Source: Alkalimarinus coralli (GTDB lineage: Bacteria > Pseudomonadota > Gammaproteobacteria > Pseudomonadales > Oleiphilaceae). From it: a stretch of 64,000 bases of DNA. Positions 38,813 through 48,367 of this stretch are shown piece by piece; positions within the stretch are counted from its first letter, which is position 1, and each line of letters begins with the position of its first letter. The position numbers and the translations under genes are program-made. The notes under the pieces are model-generated. The model was not told where the DNA came from. It worked only from the letters and a program-made list of their open reading frames with translations, and made no database searches. Location: contig NZ_CP096016.1 of assembly GCF_023650515.1 (NCBI RefSeq), positions 2,504,001-2,568,000 on the forward strand, in the 5' to 3' direction.

Positions 38813-40867
38813 ATGAACCAGGAAGAAACCGGAAAGTCTGCCGTACAACAAAACATACGCGCTTTGATGGCGTTTTTGGGCCAATATCCGCCTTTTAGTC
38901 AGATGGAGTCCGCCCACACCGCGTCATTGCTTGAACACGCGGTACTCACATTCTACGCAGATGGCGATATCATCCTGAGCCCCGAACTTGGAATCGTTGA
39001 TCATTTTTACATCGTAAAACAGGGAAACGTGCGCGGTGAGCGTAAATCTATTAAAAACAGGTCTCTGGTAAATGGCACCACATCCGCTATACCCGGTAAC
39101 GGCATACCAGACAATAGAGCTGTCCCTGACCAATCATCCACACAAAACACCTCAGGTAACATCAATCAGTCGACAGATGCAGAATCAACCCCTCCTTCAA
39201 ATACAACATTTGAAATTTCTCCCGGTGAATGCTTCCCTATCGCTGCACTGGTTGGAGAACGGGCAACCCGAACCGTGCACCGCGCATCGGGTGATACATT
39301 TTGCTTAAAAATATCACGCAACCACTTTGTTAATATCTTCACTCAAAGTGCAGTTTTCAGAGATTTCTGTTTGCGCGGGGTCAGCAGTCTACTCGATCAG
39401 GTAAACAGAAAAATACAGTCGAAAGCCGTAGAAACGCTTGGCAATCAGCACTCTCTTGACCAACCCATAGCTGAACTGGCCATTCGCAACCCTATAGTAT
39501 GTACGCCAGACCTGCCAATACAGAAAGCCATTGCGGTTATGCACAGCAAGAACGTAGGGAGTATTATCATCACGGATGACAGTCGCCAGCCGAAAGGGAT
39601 ATTCACCCTGCGAGATGTCAGGCGCGTGATAGCAGAAGGCCCCTGTGATTTTGATGCCCCAATCTCCAGTGTGATGACCCATAACCCGAAGTCACTCCCT
39701 TATTCAGCGTCCGCCTTTGAAGCAGCATTATTAATGGCAAAGCACCATTTTGCTCATGTCTGCGTTATAGATGAAGATAAAAAGCTCACCGGAGTAGTTT
39801 CGGAGCGAGACCTGTTTTCGTTGCAACGTGTTGATCTTGTTCATTTAGCGAGAGCCATTGCCAGTGCTCCTAGCATGGTGACACTGCTTAGCATTCGCAA
39901 AGACATTACCAAACTGATTGATACCATGATCGCATACGGCGCGGCATCTCAGCAGCTTAACCACATTATTACACTGCTGAACGACTATACCGTAGTACGA
40001 GTGATAGAACTCACTGTAAAAACCTTTGGAGACCCCGGTATTCCATTTACCTGGCTGGTATTCGGCAGCGAAGGACGCAAAGAACAAACATTGGTCACCG
40101 ATCAGGATAACGGAATACTCTTTCAAGCGCCCCCCGGCATGACCGATGAAGATGCTCGTAGTCTTCTCCTGCCTCTTGCAAAAGAGATCAATACGCGGCT
40201 CGATGAGTGTGGTTTCACATGGTGTAAAGGCAACATTATGGCCAGCAACCCTGACCTCTGCCGTAGTGCAAATGAGTGGGAAGACTGGTATTACCGCTTT
40301 ATCAGCACCAACACGCCAGAAAATCTACTTAACTCAAGTATATTCCTTGATATGCGCCCCATCTGGGGTGACGAAAAAGCTGCCAAAGAGATGTATAAAC
40401 GGGTTGTTAGCGCAATTCAAAAAAATACCCTATTTCAAAAAATGATGGCCGCCTGCGCGCTTCATCACCGCCCCCCGCTGAACATGTTTAAAGGTTTTAT
40501 ATACGCAAAGGGCGGCGAAAAAAATACGATTGATTTAAAAACTCAAGGGCTAACCCCCTTTGTGGATGCAGCCCGTATTCTTTCTCTTGGGCAGGGCATT
40601 GTCGAGTCAAATACCATTGACCGAATTCACGCTCTGGTTAAGTGTGGCACGATGGACAGTAAAGATGCCAATGCCTGGATTGAGTCCTACGGTCTGATAC
40701 AACTCCTAAGAATGCGAAACCACCAGGAGTTATCGCGCACAGGTAAAGCACTGACCAATAGAATATCCCCCTCTCAGCTCAATCAACTCGACCAGCGTAT
40801 ACTGAGAGAGTCATTTAGGCAGGCAAAACGCTTGCAACATAAGTTGGAAGTGACTTATGCCCTATGA
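38813..40867 (+). CDS. cNMP-binding/CBS/DUF294 nucleotidyltransferase-like protein (copy 1)
   Basis: The 684-residue cytoplasmic protein has a cyclic-nucleotide-binding-like domain (about 25-170, with a Ser/Asn-rich insert near 90-125) and a CBS pair (about 215-340). A DUF294 nucleotidyltransferase-like domain follows, with GSEGRKEQTLVTDQDNG near residue 418, matching the GS...DxD pattern of GlnD-type enzymes. The C-terminal DUF294 helical domain covers about 530-670. Substrates are unknown; a ligand-controlled nucleotidyltransferase is inferred. It overlaps the following exonuclease by 11 bp. The same gene pair recurs at 45654-48301. Confidence 0.87.
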   Translation: MNQEETGKSAVQQNIRALMAFLGQYPPFSQMESAHTASLLEHAVLTFYADGDIILSPELGIVDHFYIVKQGNVRGERKSIKNRSLVNGTTSAIPGNGIPDNRAVPDQSSTQNTSGNINQSTDAESTPPSNTTFEISPGECFPIAALVGERATRTVHRASGDTFCLKISRNHFVNIFTQSAVFRDFCLRGVSSLLDQVNRKIQSKAVETLGNQHSLDQPIAELAIRNPIVCTPDLPIQKAIAVMHSKNVGSIIITDDSRQPKGIFTLRDVRRVIAEGPCDFDAPISSVMTHNPKSLPYSASAFEAALLMAKHHFAHVCVIDEDKKLTGVVSERDLFSLQRVDLVHLARAIASAPSMVTLLSIRKDITKLIDTMIAYGAASQQLNHIITLLNDYTVVRVIELTVKTFGDPGIPFTWLVFGSEGRKEQTLVTDQDNGILFQAPPGMTDEDARSLLLPLAKEINTRLDECGFTWCKGNIMASNPDLCRSANEWEDWYYRFISTNTPENLLNSSIFLDMRPIWGDEKAAKEMYKRVVSAIQKNTLFQKMMAACALHHRPPLNMFKGFIYAKGGEKNTIDLKTQGLTPFVDAARILSLGQGIVESNTIDRIHALVKCGTMDSKDANAWIESYGLIQLLRMRNHQELSRTGKALTNRISPSQLNQLDQRILRESFRQAKRLQHKLEVTYAL

Positions 40868-41633
40868 GACAAATTATGATGACAAAAAACGCTCTGGCGG
40901 GCGGTTCCTGAGTTTTAAATGGTTGCCCCGCCTAAAATGGTTGCCCCGCCTAAAAAGAGGGCCGCACCCAAAGCTAAAGCCAGAGAACATCCCTCCCAAA
41001 CAGCCGATAGACTTTACGCCCCTTAGGGAGACTCGTTTTGTGGTAATGGATCTTGAAACAACAGGTCTTAACATTCACAAAGATCAGATCATTGCCATTG
41101 GCGCCGTTGTGATTGAAAACAACGAAATACAGTTAGCACAATTGTTTGAGCGAACCCTGTTCAGAGAGCTCAATACCGTCGATGACACGGTGCTTGTTCA
41201 TGGTATATCACCTGAACAGGTGGCAAATGGAGAGCCTGCCGACAAAGTACTAGCAGAGTTTTTGCAGTTTTCTGGCCAATCCGTTTTTCTCGCTTACCAC
41301 TCCCCCTTTGATCAAGGCATGCTTTCACGGGCACTAAAACGTGACCTGGGGCTACCGCTCAAGCATGTTTTTTTTGATGTTGCCGACATTGCTGCGGCCT
41401 TGTTCCCTTCAATAAACCTCGGCCGATCAATGCAGCAAGCAGGGTTAGATGACTGGGTTGAGCACTTCGGTCTCAATGTCAGTAACCGCCACAACGCCTC
41501 TGCGGATGCATTGGCAACAGCCGAAATAATGCTGATACTGCTTAGAGAGGCTGAAAAACAAGCCATCGATACGCTCGCCCAGCTAGCTGAAAAGATTAAA
41601 GGTTATAAACGGTTGCGTGTGATGAAGCGTTAA
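40857..41633 (+). CDS. DnaQ-like DEDDh 3'-5' exonuclease (copy 1)
   Basis: The 258-residue protein has ExoI motif FVVMDLETTGL (Asp/Glu), ExoII region LAYHSPFDQGML and ExoIII HNASADALATAE, matching DEDDh nucleases such as PolC/DnaQ epsilon-like proteins. The N-terminus is basic and carries an 18-bp tandem duplication giving WLPRLKWLPRLKR. The start overlaps the upstream DUF294 gene by 11 bp, indicating coupling. In Vibrio, the equivalent pair lies by the acetate symporter cluster. The substrate is unknown. Confidence 0.88.
   Translation: MPYETNYDDKKRSGGRFLSFKWLPRLKWLPRLKRGPHPKLKPENIPPKQPIDFTPLRETRFVVMDLETTGLNIHKDQIIAIGAVVIENNEIQLAQLFERTLFRELNTVDDTVLVHGISPEQVANGEPADKVLAEFLQFSGQSVFLAYHSPFDQGMLSRALKRDLGLPLKHVFFDVADIAAALFPSINLGRSMQQAGLDDWVEHFGLNVSNRHNASADALATAEIMLILLREAEKQAIDTLAQLAEKIKGYKRLRVMKR
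40921..40956 (+). repeat. 18-bp tandem duplication inside the exonuclease gene
   Basis: Two adjacent 18-bp units, 17 of 18 identical (40921-40938 and 40939-40956), encode repeated WLPRLK hexapeptides in the basic N-terminal tail before the catalytic domain. It keeps the reading frame. Confidence 0.85.
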
Positions 41634-41689
41634 CGGTTATTGAATTATCAACTATGCTTTAACGATGTTATATATCAGAGGCAATCATC

Positions 41690-42175
41690 ATGGCTATCGC
41701 AATTTTGACGGTGGGTGGTACTATCGACAAAGATTATTTTGATGCGTTAAGCGAGTATCAGATTACCGAAAGCCCTATTCATGAGTTACTGCATACCTTT
41801 AACGTTAACTTCGATTATCAGGTCATTCCCGTCATGAAAAAAGATAGCCTGGACATGACAGACGAAGATCGGAGTAAAGTGCGCGATATTATCAATACGC
41901 TAGAACAAAAGCTTGTGCTCGTCACCCATGGAACCGATACCATGGCGCAAACAGCGCAGGCGTTGGAAGGCATATCCGATAAAACCATTGTCCTGACCGG
42001 AGCAATGAAACCAGCACGATTCAAAGACACCGATGCTGTTTTTAATATTGGTTTTGCATTGGGTGCGCTAAGAACCTTGCAGCAAGGCGTCTACCTGGCG
42101 ATGAACGGCGAGATATTTGCACCAGGCAATGTTATTAAAAACCGTTCAGCCCATCGTTTTGAACAAATCAGCTAA
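41690..42175 (+). CDS. Asparaginase N-domain-like protein
   Basis: The 161-residue protein covers only the N-terminal domain of L-asparaginases. It has the first catalytic Thr motif VGGTID (7-12), the second motif VTHGTDTMAQTA (about 78-89) and LTGAM. The usual C-terminal domain that completes the dimer active site is absent, yet the frame ends cleanly, so this is the stand-alone family and not a truncation. AGAGG lies upstream. Hydrolase activity is uncertain. Confidence 0.8.
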   Translation: MAIAILTVGGTIDKDYFDALSEYQITESPIHELLHTFNVNFDYQVIPVMKKDSLDMTDEDRSKVRDIINTLEQKLVLVTHGTDTMAQTAQALEGISDKTIVLTGAMKPARFKDTDAVFNIGFALGALRTLQQGVYLAMNGEIFAPGNVIKNRSAHRFEQIS

Positions 42176-42276
42176 TTTCACTCACTGCCTTCAAGTATTA
42201 CTCAACTCTTCTACCATTCGCGGCTATAATTCAAGTTACTGCTCTCCCCGATATGCGAATTTACAGAGGATTATCC

Positions 42277-43314
42277 TTGCACCACCAAGTATTAAATTCC
42301 GTAATCAAGCTTACCAGCCACAATGATCTGGAAGCGCTCGACAATTGCCTCGTGGAAATAGTGGCCGATTTAGTGCCGACAGAAAAGATAGAGCTCATTC
42401 ACTTTTATTTCGACAAAGAGCGTAAAACTATCGCAAATACGCTCCAGATCGTTTTTTCTCCCAATAACAATATTCATACCTGCGGCTTTCTCAAAGACTC
42501 TGATATCTCGGTCGCAATACTCGGCTGTGTAACGGCTAATTTTCCCGTTCTCGCCCCTCTTAGCGATAAACAATGGCACTTTATTTTACCCATCAAAGTG
42601 AATAATAAAGTCGAAGGCTGTATTAGTTTGACCAGCGCCATCGACCTCAACTCTCACCGAGAGATTATCGAGGGAATGATACAAATCTACGCCAACCACC
42701 TCAGAGTTATCAATGAAAGTGAAAGGGACGAGCTAACCGACTTGCTCAATCGAAAATCATTTAATAAACGTATCGGGCGTTTACTCGATGTACAAAGAAA
42801 TGAACAAATACGAAGATCAAAAGAAAAACAGTCACTCAAAAGACGAAAGCCAATTTCGCATGATAAGAGCGCATGGTTGGCCTTGATTGATATTGACCAC
42901 TTTAAACAGGTTAATGATACCTATGGTCATGTCTATGGTGACGAAGTACTGCTGATGTTATCTCGGAAAATTAAAGAAAATTTTAGGCACTCAGATTTAC
43001 CTTTCCGCTTTGGTGGTGAGGAGTTTGTTATTGTGCTTGAGCCCATATCTGCTCAAGACGCAGCGATGGTAATGGAGCGTTTTCGCAAAGAAATTGAGGA
43101 GTTTCAGTTCCCCCGGGTGGGCAAAATAACGATCAGTATTGGTTACTCAAAACTCGGGGTTGAAGACTTCCCTCCTCATGTCATCGAACAAGCGGATAAG
43201 GCTCTCTACTACGCCAAAGAGAATGGGCGAAACAGGGTATTCAGATATGAAACGCTCATTGAAAATGGAGCGCTTAGCTCTACCAATAGCGATAGCTCAA
43301 TAGAACTTTTTTAA
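42277..43314 (+). CDS. Diguanylate cyclase (GGDEF)
   Basis: The protein is about 345 residues from TTG 42277, preferred because AGAGGA lies 6 nt upstream; an ATG at 42253 has no ribosome site. A GAF-like sensory region (about 1-145) precedes the GGDEF domain. The active site reads GGEEF and an RxxD inhibitory site (RHSD) lies five residues before it, so product-inhibited synthesis of cyclic di-GMP is expected. A Lys/Arg-rich insert (QIRRSKEKQSLKRRK) sits within the early GGDEF domain. No membrane helix is seen. Confidence 0.87.
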   Translation: MHHQVLNSVIKLTSHNDLEALDNCLVEIVADLVPTEKIELIHFYFDKERKTIANTLQIVFSPNNNIHTCGFLKDSDISVAILGCVTANFPVLAPLSDKQWHFILPIKVNNKVEGCISLTSAIDLNSHREIIEGMIQIYANHLRVINESERDELTDLLNRKSFNKRIGRLLDVQRNEQIRRSKEKQSLKRRKPISHDKSAWLALIDIDHFKQVNDTYGHVYGDEVLLMLSRKIKENFRHSDLPFRFGGEEFVIVLEPISAQDAAMVMERFRKEIEEFQFPRVGKITISIGYSKLGVEDFPPHVIEQADKALYYAKENGRNRVFRYETLIENGALSSTNSDSSIELF

Positions 43315-43329
43315 CACGAACCAACGTCT

Positions 43330-44529
43330 TTAAAGAATTAGCAACGGCATAGTTGATGCCGCAACACACCAGATGACAACGTACAACGGTGATAAACACC
43401 ACACCGCTAACATTCCAAAAGCAATAATACAAACCGCCAAATCGAAGCTCGACATTACACCTGAAATAAATATAGGGTCATACAACGCCGCCCCTAGCAG
43501 CCCCACTACAGCCGCGTTAACCCCCGCAATAGCATTCAATGCAGCAGGGTTATCTGAGATTCGCTGCCATATAGGCAAGACTGCCGCCACTAACAAGAAC
43601 CCCGGTAAAAACATAAACAGTAAGGCAATCGTAGCACCTAAACCACTGTTATAACCGGTCGGCACAATAGCGCCCAGGTAAGAAGAAAACGCAAACATAG
43701 GGCCTGGAATTGCCTGTGCTGCGCCGTATCCAGCGAGGAAGTTTTCTTTTGTTATCCACCCTGTATTGACCACCGCATCTTCGAGCAGGGGCAAAACCAC
43801 GTGTCCTCCCCCAAATACAAGCGCACCCGCTTGATAAAACGCGCCAGCTAAAGAAAAAATACCTGCTTCTGTGGGTGCGAATGACAGTAGAAAAAGCAGG
43901 CATAAGAAGATCGAAAAGATAATCACCCCCACTCTTCGGCTATAACCTACTTTAATTTTATAACTCGTGCTTCCTGCGGATTCTCGGCAAAACAAAACAC
44001 CTATAGCGGCACCGCCCAATACCACAAAAATTTGAGACCAGGCGGAACTAACAAGCAGTAGTGCCGAAGCCGAAAATAAAGCAATACCCCGTCGAAGTGT
44101 ATCCGGGCATAACTTTTTCGACATACCCAATACAGCATCCGCCACGACAGCAAATGCCACCAGCTTTAATCCATGAATAGCTGCTTGCCCGACAGGGCCA
44201 GACAGCAGACTGAGTGCAGATGCAAACGCCAGCAATAACAGTGAAGAAGGCAGTGTGAACGCTACAAAAGCGGCAATCGCACCTAACCAGCCAGCGCGCA
44301 ATAAACCTAACGCAAACCCTAATTGACTGCTGGCAGGCCCTGGAAGAAACTGGCAAATAGCCAATAGCTGGCTGAACTGATCCTCGCTGACCCAGCGCTT
44401 ACGTTCCACAAGCTCTTTATGAAAGTAGGCAATGTGTGCAACCGGGCCACCAAATGATGTAAACCCCAGCTTGGTGAAGGTACGTAACACGTCCCCAACA
44501 CGCCCCTTAGACGTGGTTTCAATGGGCAT
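43330..44529 (-). CDS. chrA: Chromate transporter ChrA (two-domain)
   Basis: The 399-residue membrane protein has two CHR domains, each with FxxxGxxxFGGP-type starts: FTKLGFTSFGGPVAHIAYFH near residue 14 and the second near 227 (AGALVFGGGHVVLPLLED). ICQFLPGPASSQLGFALG is another hallmark. ChrA exports chromate across the inner membrane; some homologues carry sulfate or have unknown substrates. The gene runs convergent to the diguanylate cyclase, with no chrB beside it. Confidence 0.88.
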   Translation of the reverse strand: MPIETTSKGRVGDVLRTFTKLGFTSFGGPVAHIAYFHKELVERKRWVSEDQFSQLLAICQFLPGPASSQLGFALGLLRAGWLGAIAAFVAFTLPSSLLLLAFASALSLLSGPVGQAAIHGLKLVAFAVVADAVLGMSKKLCPDTLRRGIALFSASALLLVSSAWSQIFVVLGGAAIGVLFCRESAGSTSYKIKVGYSRRVGVIIFSIFLCLLFLLSFAPTEAGIFSLAGAFYQAGALVFGGGHVVLPLLEDAVVNTGWITKENFLAGYGAAQAIPGPMFAFSSYLGAIVPTGYNSGLGATIALLFMFLPGFLLVAAVLPIWQRISDNPAALNAIAGVNAAVVGLLGAALYDPIFISGVMSSFDLAVCIIAFGMLAVWCLSPLYVVIWCVAASTMPLLIL

Positions 44530-44598
44530 ATAGCATATCTGACTACGGTGATTTAAAAAATAGGGATAAGGGTAACTCTGCCATATTACAAACAGATG

Positions 44599-45264
44599 TC
44601 AATCGTCCTGCCGGTCATCACTGAACAAAAATGCAGGCATTGACAGGCCCATAAAGATGCCCGTTAATCGAAGTGCCAGTATCGTAACCATGCCAACAAC
44701 CATTGACACTTCAGCATCAAAGCCGATAGTTTGAAAAACTAAAAATTGTATGCCCCCTGCAATAGCTGCAGTGGCATAGATCTCTTTGTGAAAAATTAGA
44801 GGAATTTCATTGCAGACAATATCTCTTAGGATTCCTCCTGCGACTCCTGTCATAAGCCCCATCAATAGCGCTATTTCGGGGCTATATCCCAACGCCTGAG
44901 CCTTTTGCATTCCGGCAATGGTAAAAAAGGCCAACCCGATTGCGTCACAGACTTCTAACATACGCATGGGCATTTTATATAAGCGAACCACCACAAACGT
45001 AGCAAACGCTGCCAATATACCAACAAAAAGGTAGTTGGTATTTTCAATCCATACAACAGGGTGCGCATCAAGGATCAGGTCTCTCAACGTTCCTCCTCCC
45101 AGGCAGGTAATAAGCGCAACCACCATAACACCAAAAATGTCGAGCTTTTTATGGCCTGCCGTCAGGGCTCCTGAGATAGCAAACACAGCGATACCAAAAA
45201 AATCCAGAAAAGCCGTGATGCTCGACGCCATGCTGGCAGATGAGGTAGCTAATTCAGACATCAT
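44599..45264 (-). CDS. TRIC/UPF0126 (YicG-like) membrane protein
   Basis: The 221-residue protein has about seven helices and an internal duplication. Each half has a glycine-rich motif followed by RD (GGGTLRDLIL near 56, GGILRDIVC near 143), the UPF0126/bacterial TRIC cation-channel pattern. These trimeric channels conduct potassium in vitro, and YicG/YadS relatives have been linked to glycine transport. The specific substrate here is not shown. Confidence 0.85.
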   Translation of the reverse strand: MMSELATSSASMASSITAFLDFFGIAVFAISGALTAGHKKLDIFGVMVVALITCLGGGTLRDLILDAHPVVWIENTNYLFVGILAAFATFVVVRLYKMPMRMLEVCDAIGLAFFTIAGMQKAQALGYSPEIALLMGLMTGVAGGILRDIVCNEIPLIFHKEIYATAAIAGGIQFLVFQTIGFDAEVSMVVGMVTILALRLTGIFMGLSMPAFLFSDDRQDD

Positions 45265-45653
45265 ATTTTCAAATCCACATTGAACAATCCCACATTAAAC
45301 ACCCTCACCTTAAACGCCCTCTCCTTAAACACCTCGACTGATTACCGGACATTTGTATCAAACATCCATTGCTTTGCCTTAAATTCTATTTGTAACGCTA
45401 TAATTTAATGAAACAGGGAAAGCGTCTCCAATCGATGAGCAGTAATGATGCCACAGCAATTAAGCTGGCACCATTCAACCAAAAGCTATAGCACTGTAGT
45501 TGGCTATTCATGCCTGGAGCATATACCATTTAGTGTGCTGAAGATTAAAATGGCGCAGCAAAAATAGTGACTGTTTAGCATAACTACCAATGCAAGCAAT
45601 ACTGTGCGCACACCCTCACACTCAAACACAACCTCTATAACGCCGAGCCCACA
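45265..45653. other. Divergent intergenic region with short imperfect repeats
   Basis: The 389-bp gap contains no gene. About 45272-45337 has four imperfect 15-17-bp repeats of the type CTCACCTTAAACGCC. A good -10 element TATAAT lies at 45399-45404, with a weak TTGCCT upstream at 19 bp; it could serve the downstream DUF294 gene, but the long leader makes this tentative. Confidence 0.4.
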
Positions 45654-47561
45654 ATGACAATGCAAGCAGAGCAGCTGGAAATCGCAGGTTTTATCGCAAA
45701 CTATGCCCCCTTTGATAGCTTGGAAGAAGCCGCTATCAATGCATTATCGAAACAGATAGAGGTTGCCTATTACCGAGCGGGTAGCGACATACTTCATTAT
45801 GCCGAAGCCATTCACGACCTCTATATTGTCCGCAGTGGCGCTGTAGAGACCTATCGCCGAAACGGCGAGCTATACAACCGCCTGGATATGGGGGGTATTT
45901 TTGGCCAAATGGGGCTACTGATGAACCGGCGAGTGCGGTTTCCGGTAAAAGCCATTGAAGACACGCTGGTGTATTGTATTCCAGCGGATCTGTTTTTTGA
46001 CTACTGTGATCGCTATGAAACCTTCTCTGACTTTTTCGAGTCAGAGGACAACGCCTCATTACGCCGTGCGGTCTCGGAGCAAAGTGACAACAACGATCTG
46101 ACAACCGTCAAAGTTAAATCTCTACTGGTTCGAGACGTCATAACCGTCTCAGGAGAAACCAGTATTCTTCAAGCCGCAAAAATAATGACTGAAGAGCACG
46201 TCTCTTCACTACTGGTTGTTGAAGCACAGAATAAAACCGATCCAGAGGACGGCTCACAAGGCGAAACAGATGGACTCGCAGGCATCATCACCGATAGAGA
46301 TTTGCGCATTAGAGTACTAGCCACGGGGTTAGACTTGCAAACCCCTGTGGCCGAAATCATGTCTACAGATTTGATTACCCTTGATGATGAAGCCTATGTC
46401 TTTGAAGCAATGTTAACCATGCTGCGTCACAATGTTCATCACCTTCCCATACTGAAACACAACACGATAGTTGGCGTATTGGTACTATCCGATATTGTGC
46501 GCCATGAGTCCCAGAGCAGCATACTGTTCGTCCGTAGCATCTTTATTCAACCCGATGTAGAAGCACTGGTACACCTTTCCCAGCAGCTGCCGGGAGTATT
46601 TGTACGCATGGTGAAAGAAGATGCAAACTCACAGATGATTGGCAGTGCAATGGCAGTCATTGGCCGCAGCTTCAAACAAAGGTTACTTGAGCTAGCAGAA
46701 GAAAAACTCGGCCCCCCGCCTATTCCATACTGCTTTATGGCACTGGGCTCAATGGCTCGCGACGAACAGCTCATCTATACCGATCAGGATAATGCACTAA
46801 TTCTTCACGATAGCTACGACCCCAAGTTGCACGGTGACTATTTTGAGGCGCTCGCAAATTTCGTTTGTGACGGATTAGCGGCTTGTGGTTATACGTATTG
46901 TGATGGTGGCATTATGGCCAGCAACGCTCAATGGCGACTCCCCCTCAACGCATGGAAAGAGCAATTTGGTCGCTGGATTGAAGAAGCGAACCCACAAGCT
47001 TTGCTAAATAGCAGTATCTTTTTCGACTTGGACGCAGTTTGGGGCGAAACAAAGTGGACAAAGGAGCTACTTCGGCTTATCACTGATAGAACCAAAAAAC
47101 ACCCGCGTTTTCTTATCAGTCTGGCAAGAAATGCACTCAACCGCACCCCACCACTTGGTTTTTTCAAAAGTTTTGTGCTGGAGCAAGATGGACAGCACAA
47201 AAAAACAATTAACCTAAAACGACGAGGGACGGCACCACTGACCGATGTAATCCGTGTGCACGCGTTGGCGGTCGGGTCCCGCTCAATCAACTCTTTTGCC
47301 CGCCTTGACGATATAGAAGCCTCTAATATTTTACCTGAAGGCAAAGTCAGTGACTTACGCGATGCACTGGAATACCTATCCATGATCAGGATTAAAAATC
47401 AGGCAAACCAAATTGAACAGGAGCAGCCCGTCAGCAATAATGTTCAACCTGACGAACTCACCTCGTTTGAACGACGGAATCTGAAAGAGGCGTTTCAGGT
47501 AATCAATACCGCACAAAGCTTCTTGAAGTTTCGCTACCACGCTAAGTCGCCATTGAAATGA
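45654..47561 (+). CDS. cNMP-binding/CBS/DUF294 nucleotidyltransferase-like protein (copy 2)
   Basis: The 635-residue paralogue of the protein at 38813 has the same order: cNMP-like domain (about 15-130), CBS pair (about 155-290), DUF294 domain with GSMARDEQLIYTDQDNA near residue 364, and a C-terminal helical domain. An acidic insert (TDPEDGSQGE) sits inside the first CBS. The stop overlaps the next exonuclease by 4 bp. The gene pair is part of the Vibrio-type acetate symporter neighbourhood, and the BCCT gene separates it from that cluster here. Confidence 0.88.
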   Translation: MTMQAEQLEIAGFIANYAPFDSLEEAAINALSKQIEVAYYRAGSDILHYAEAIHDLYIVRSGAVETYRRNGELYNRLDMGGIFGQMGLLMNRRVRFPVKAIEDTLVYCIPADLFFDYCDRYETFSDFFESEDNASLRRAVSEQSDNNDLTTVKVKSLLVRDVITVSGETSILQAAKIMTEEHVSSLLVVEAQNKTDPEDGSQGETDGLAGIITDRDLRIRVLATGLDLQTPVAEIMSTDLITLDDEAYVFEAMLTMLRHNVHHLPILKHNTIVGVLVLSDIVRHESQSSILFVRSIFIQPDVEALVHLSQQLPGVFVRMVKEDANSQMIGSAMAVIGRSFKQRLLELAEEKLGPPPIPYCFMALGSMARDEQLIYTDQDNALILHDSYDPKLHGDYFEALANFVCDGLAACGYTYCDGGIMASNAQWRLPLNAWKEQFGRWIEEANPQALLNSSIFFDLDAVWGETKWTKELLRLITDRTKKHPRFLISLARNALNRTPPLGFFKSFVLEQDGQHKKTINLKRRGTAPLTDVIRVHALAVGSRSINSFARLDDIEASNILPEGKVSDLRDALEYLSMIRIKNQANQIEQEQPVSNNVQPDELTSFERRNLKEAFQVINTAQSFLKFRYHAKSPLK

Positions 47562-48301
47562 AAGCATCCAATTTTGAACAGCCTGTTAGCAGCGCGCACT
47601 TAGACAATATCAATTCTAGCTGGCCCGATTACTATGATCACCAGGCCGTTATCAGCAAGGATGAACGACTACAGCGCTTTTATCAGGCAGGGGTCGCAAC
47701 ACCCGAGACCATCATAGCCAATACCCCCATGGTTGCTATGGATTTTGAGACAACAGGCCTGAGCGTTGAAGAAGACGAGATCGTCAGCATTGGCGTTGTC
47801 CCTTTTTCTCTGCAAAGAATATTCTGTCGCGAGTCCCGGCATTGGCTGGTCAAACCGGCAAACAAACTGCAGGAGTCGTCGGTTGTTATCCATGGAATAA
47901 CCCATTCAGATATCAATACCGCACCTGATCTTGAGCTTATTTTGGAAGAGATACTTAAGTTATTGGCGAGTAAGCTAGTGGTCGTTCACTACCGATTTAT
48001 TGAGAGGGAGTTTTTAGCCCGAGCACTATTAAGGCGCCTCGGAGAGTCTATTGCATTTCCTGTTATCGACACGATGGACCTGGAACAACGCATTCTGGTT
48101 AAAAACCAACGTCTAATAGACCGAGTGCTCGGCAAACCTCTTGGCTCACTGCGGCTGGGAGATTGCCGCACTCGTTATGGCTTGCCACAATATCAGGCTC
48201 ACCATGCATTAACAGACGCTCTCGCCACCGCCGAGTTATTCCAAGCTCAGGTTGCCCATTTTTTTACCCCAGATACTCCAGTAAAAGAGCTATGGTATTA
48301 G
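47558..48301 (+). CDS. DnaQ-like DEDDh 3'-5' exonuclease (copy 2)
   Basis: The 247-residue paralogue of the 40857 exonuclease has ExoI VAMDFETTGLSVEEDE, ExoII region VVVHYRFIEREFL and ExoIII HHALTDALATAELF. The ATG overlaps the upstream stop (ATGA), a clear sign of coupling. It is more like VC2707-type exonucleases in context. Its role with the CBS/DUF294 protein is unknown. Confidence 0.88.
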   Translation: MKASNFEQPVSSAHLDNINSSWPDYYDHQAVISKDERLQRFYQAGVATPETIIANTPMVAMDFETTGLSVEEDEIVSIGVVPFSLQRIFCRESRHWLVKPANKLQESSVVIHGITHSDINTAPDLELILEEILKLLASKLVVVHYRFIEREFLARALLRRLGESIAFPVIDTMDLEQRILVKNQRLIDRVLGKPLGSLRLGDCRTRYGLPQYQAHHALTDALATAELFQAQVAHFFTPDTPVKELWY

Positions 48302-48318
48302 CAGCCGGGCATAAAAAA

Positions 48319-48343
48319 GCCCAGCGACATGCCGGGCGTTTTT
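48319..48343. terminator. Bidirectional terminator between exonuclease and BCCT genes
   Basis: The stem GCCC-A-GC / GC-C-GGGC (one mismatch) is followed by GTTTTT on the plus strand and by TTTTTT on the minus strand. It lies between convergent genes ending at 48301 and 48368. Confidence 0.75.
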
Positions 48344-48367
48344 GTTAACGAAGGTACTCTTTGCGCA

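Noticed and set aside
46928-47383. 151-codon antisense frame over the second DUF294 gene
   Set aside because: Shadow of a real gene with clear domains; composition follows the opposite strand.
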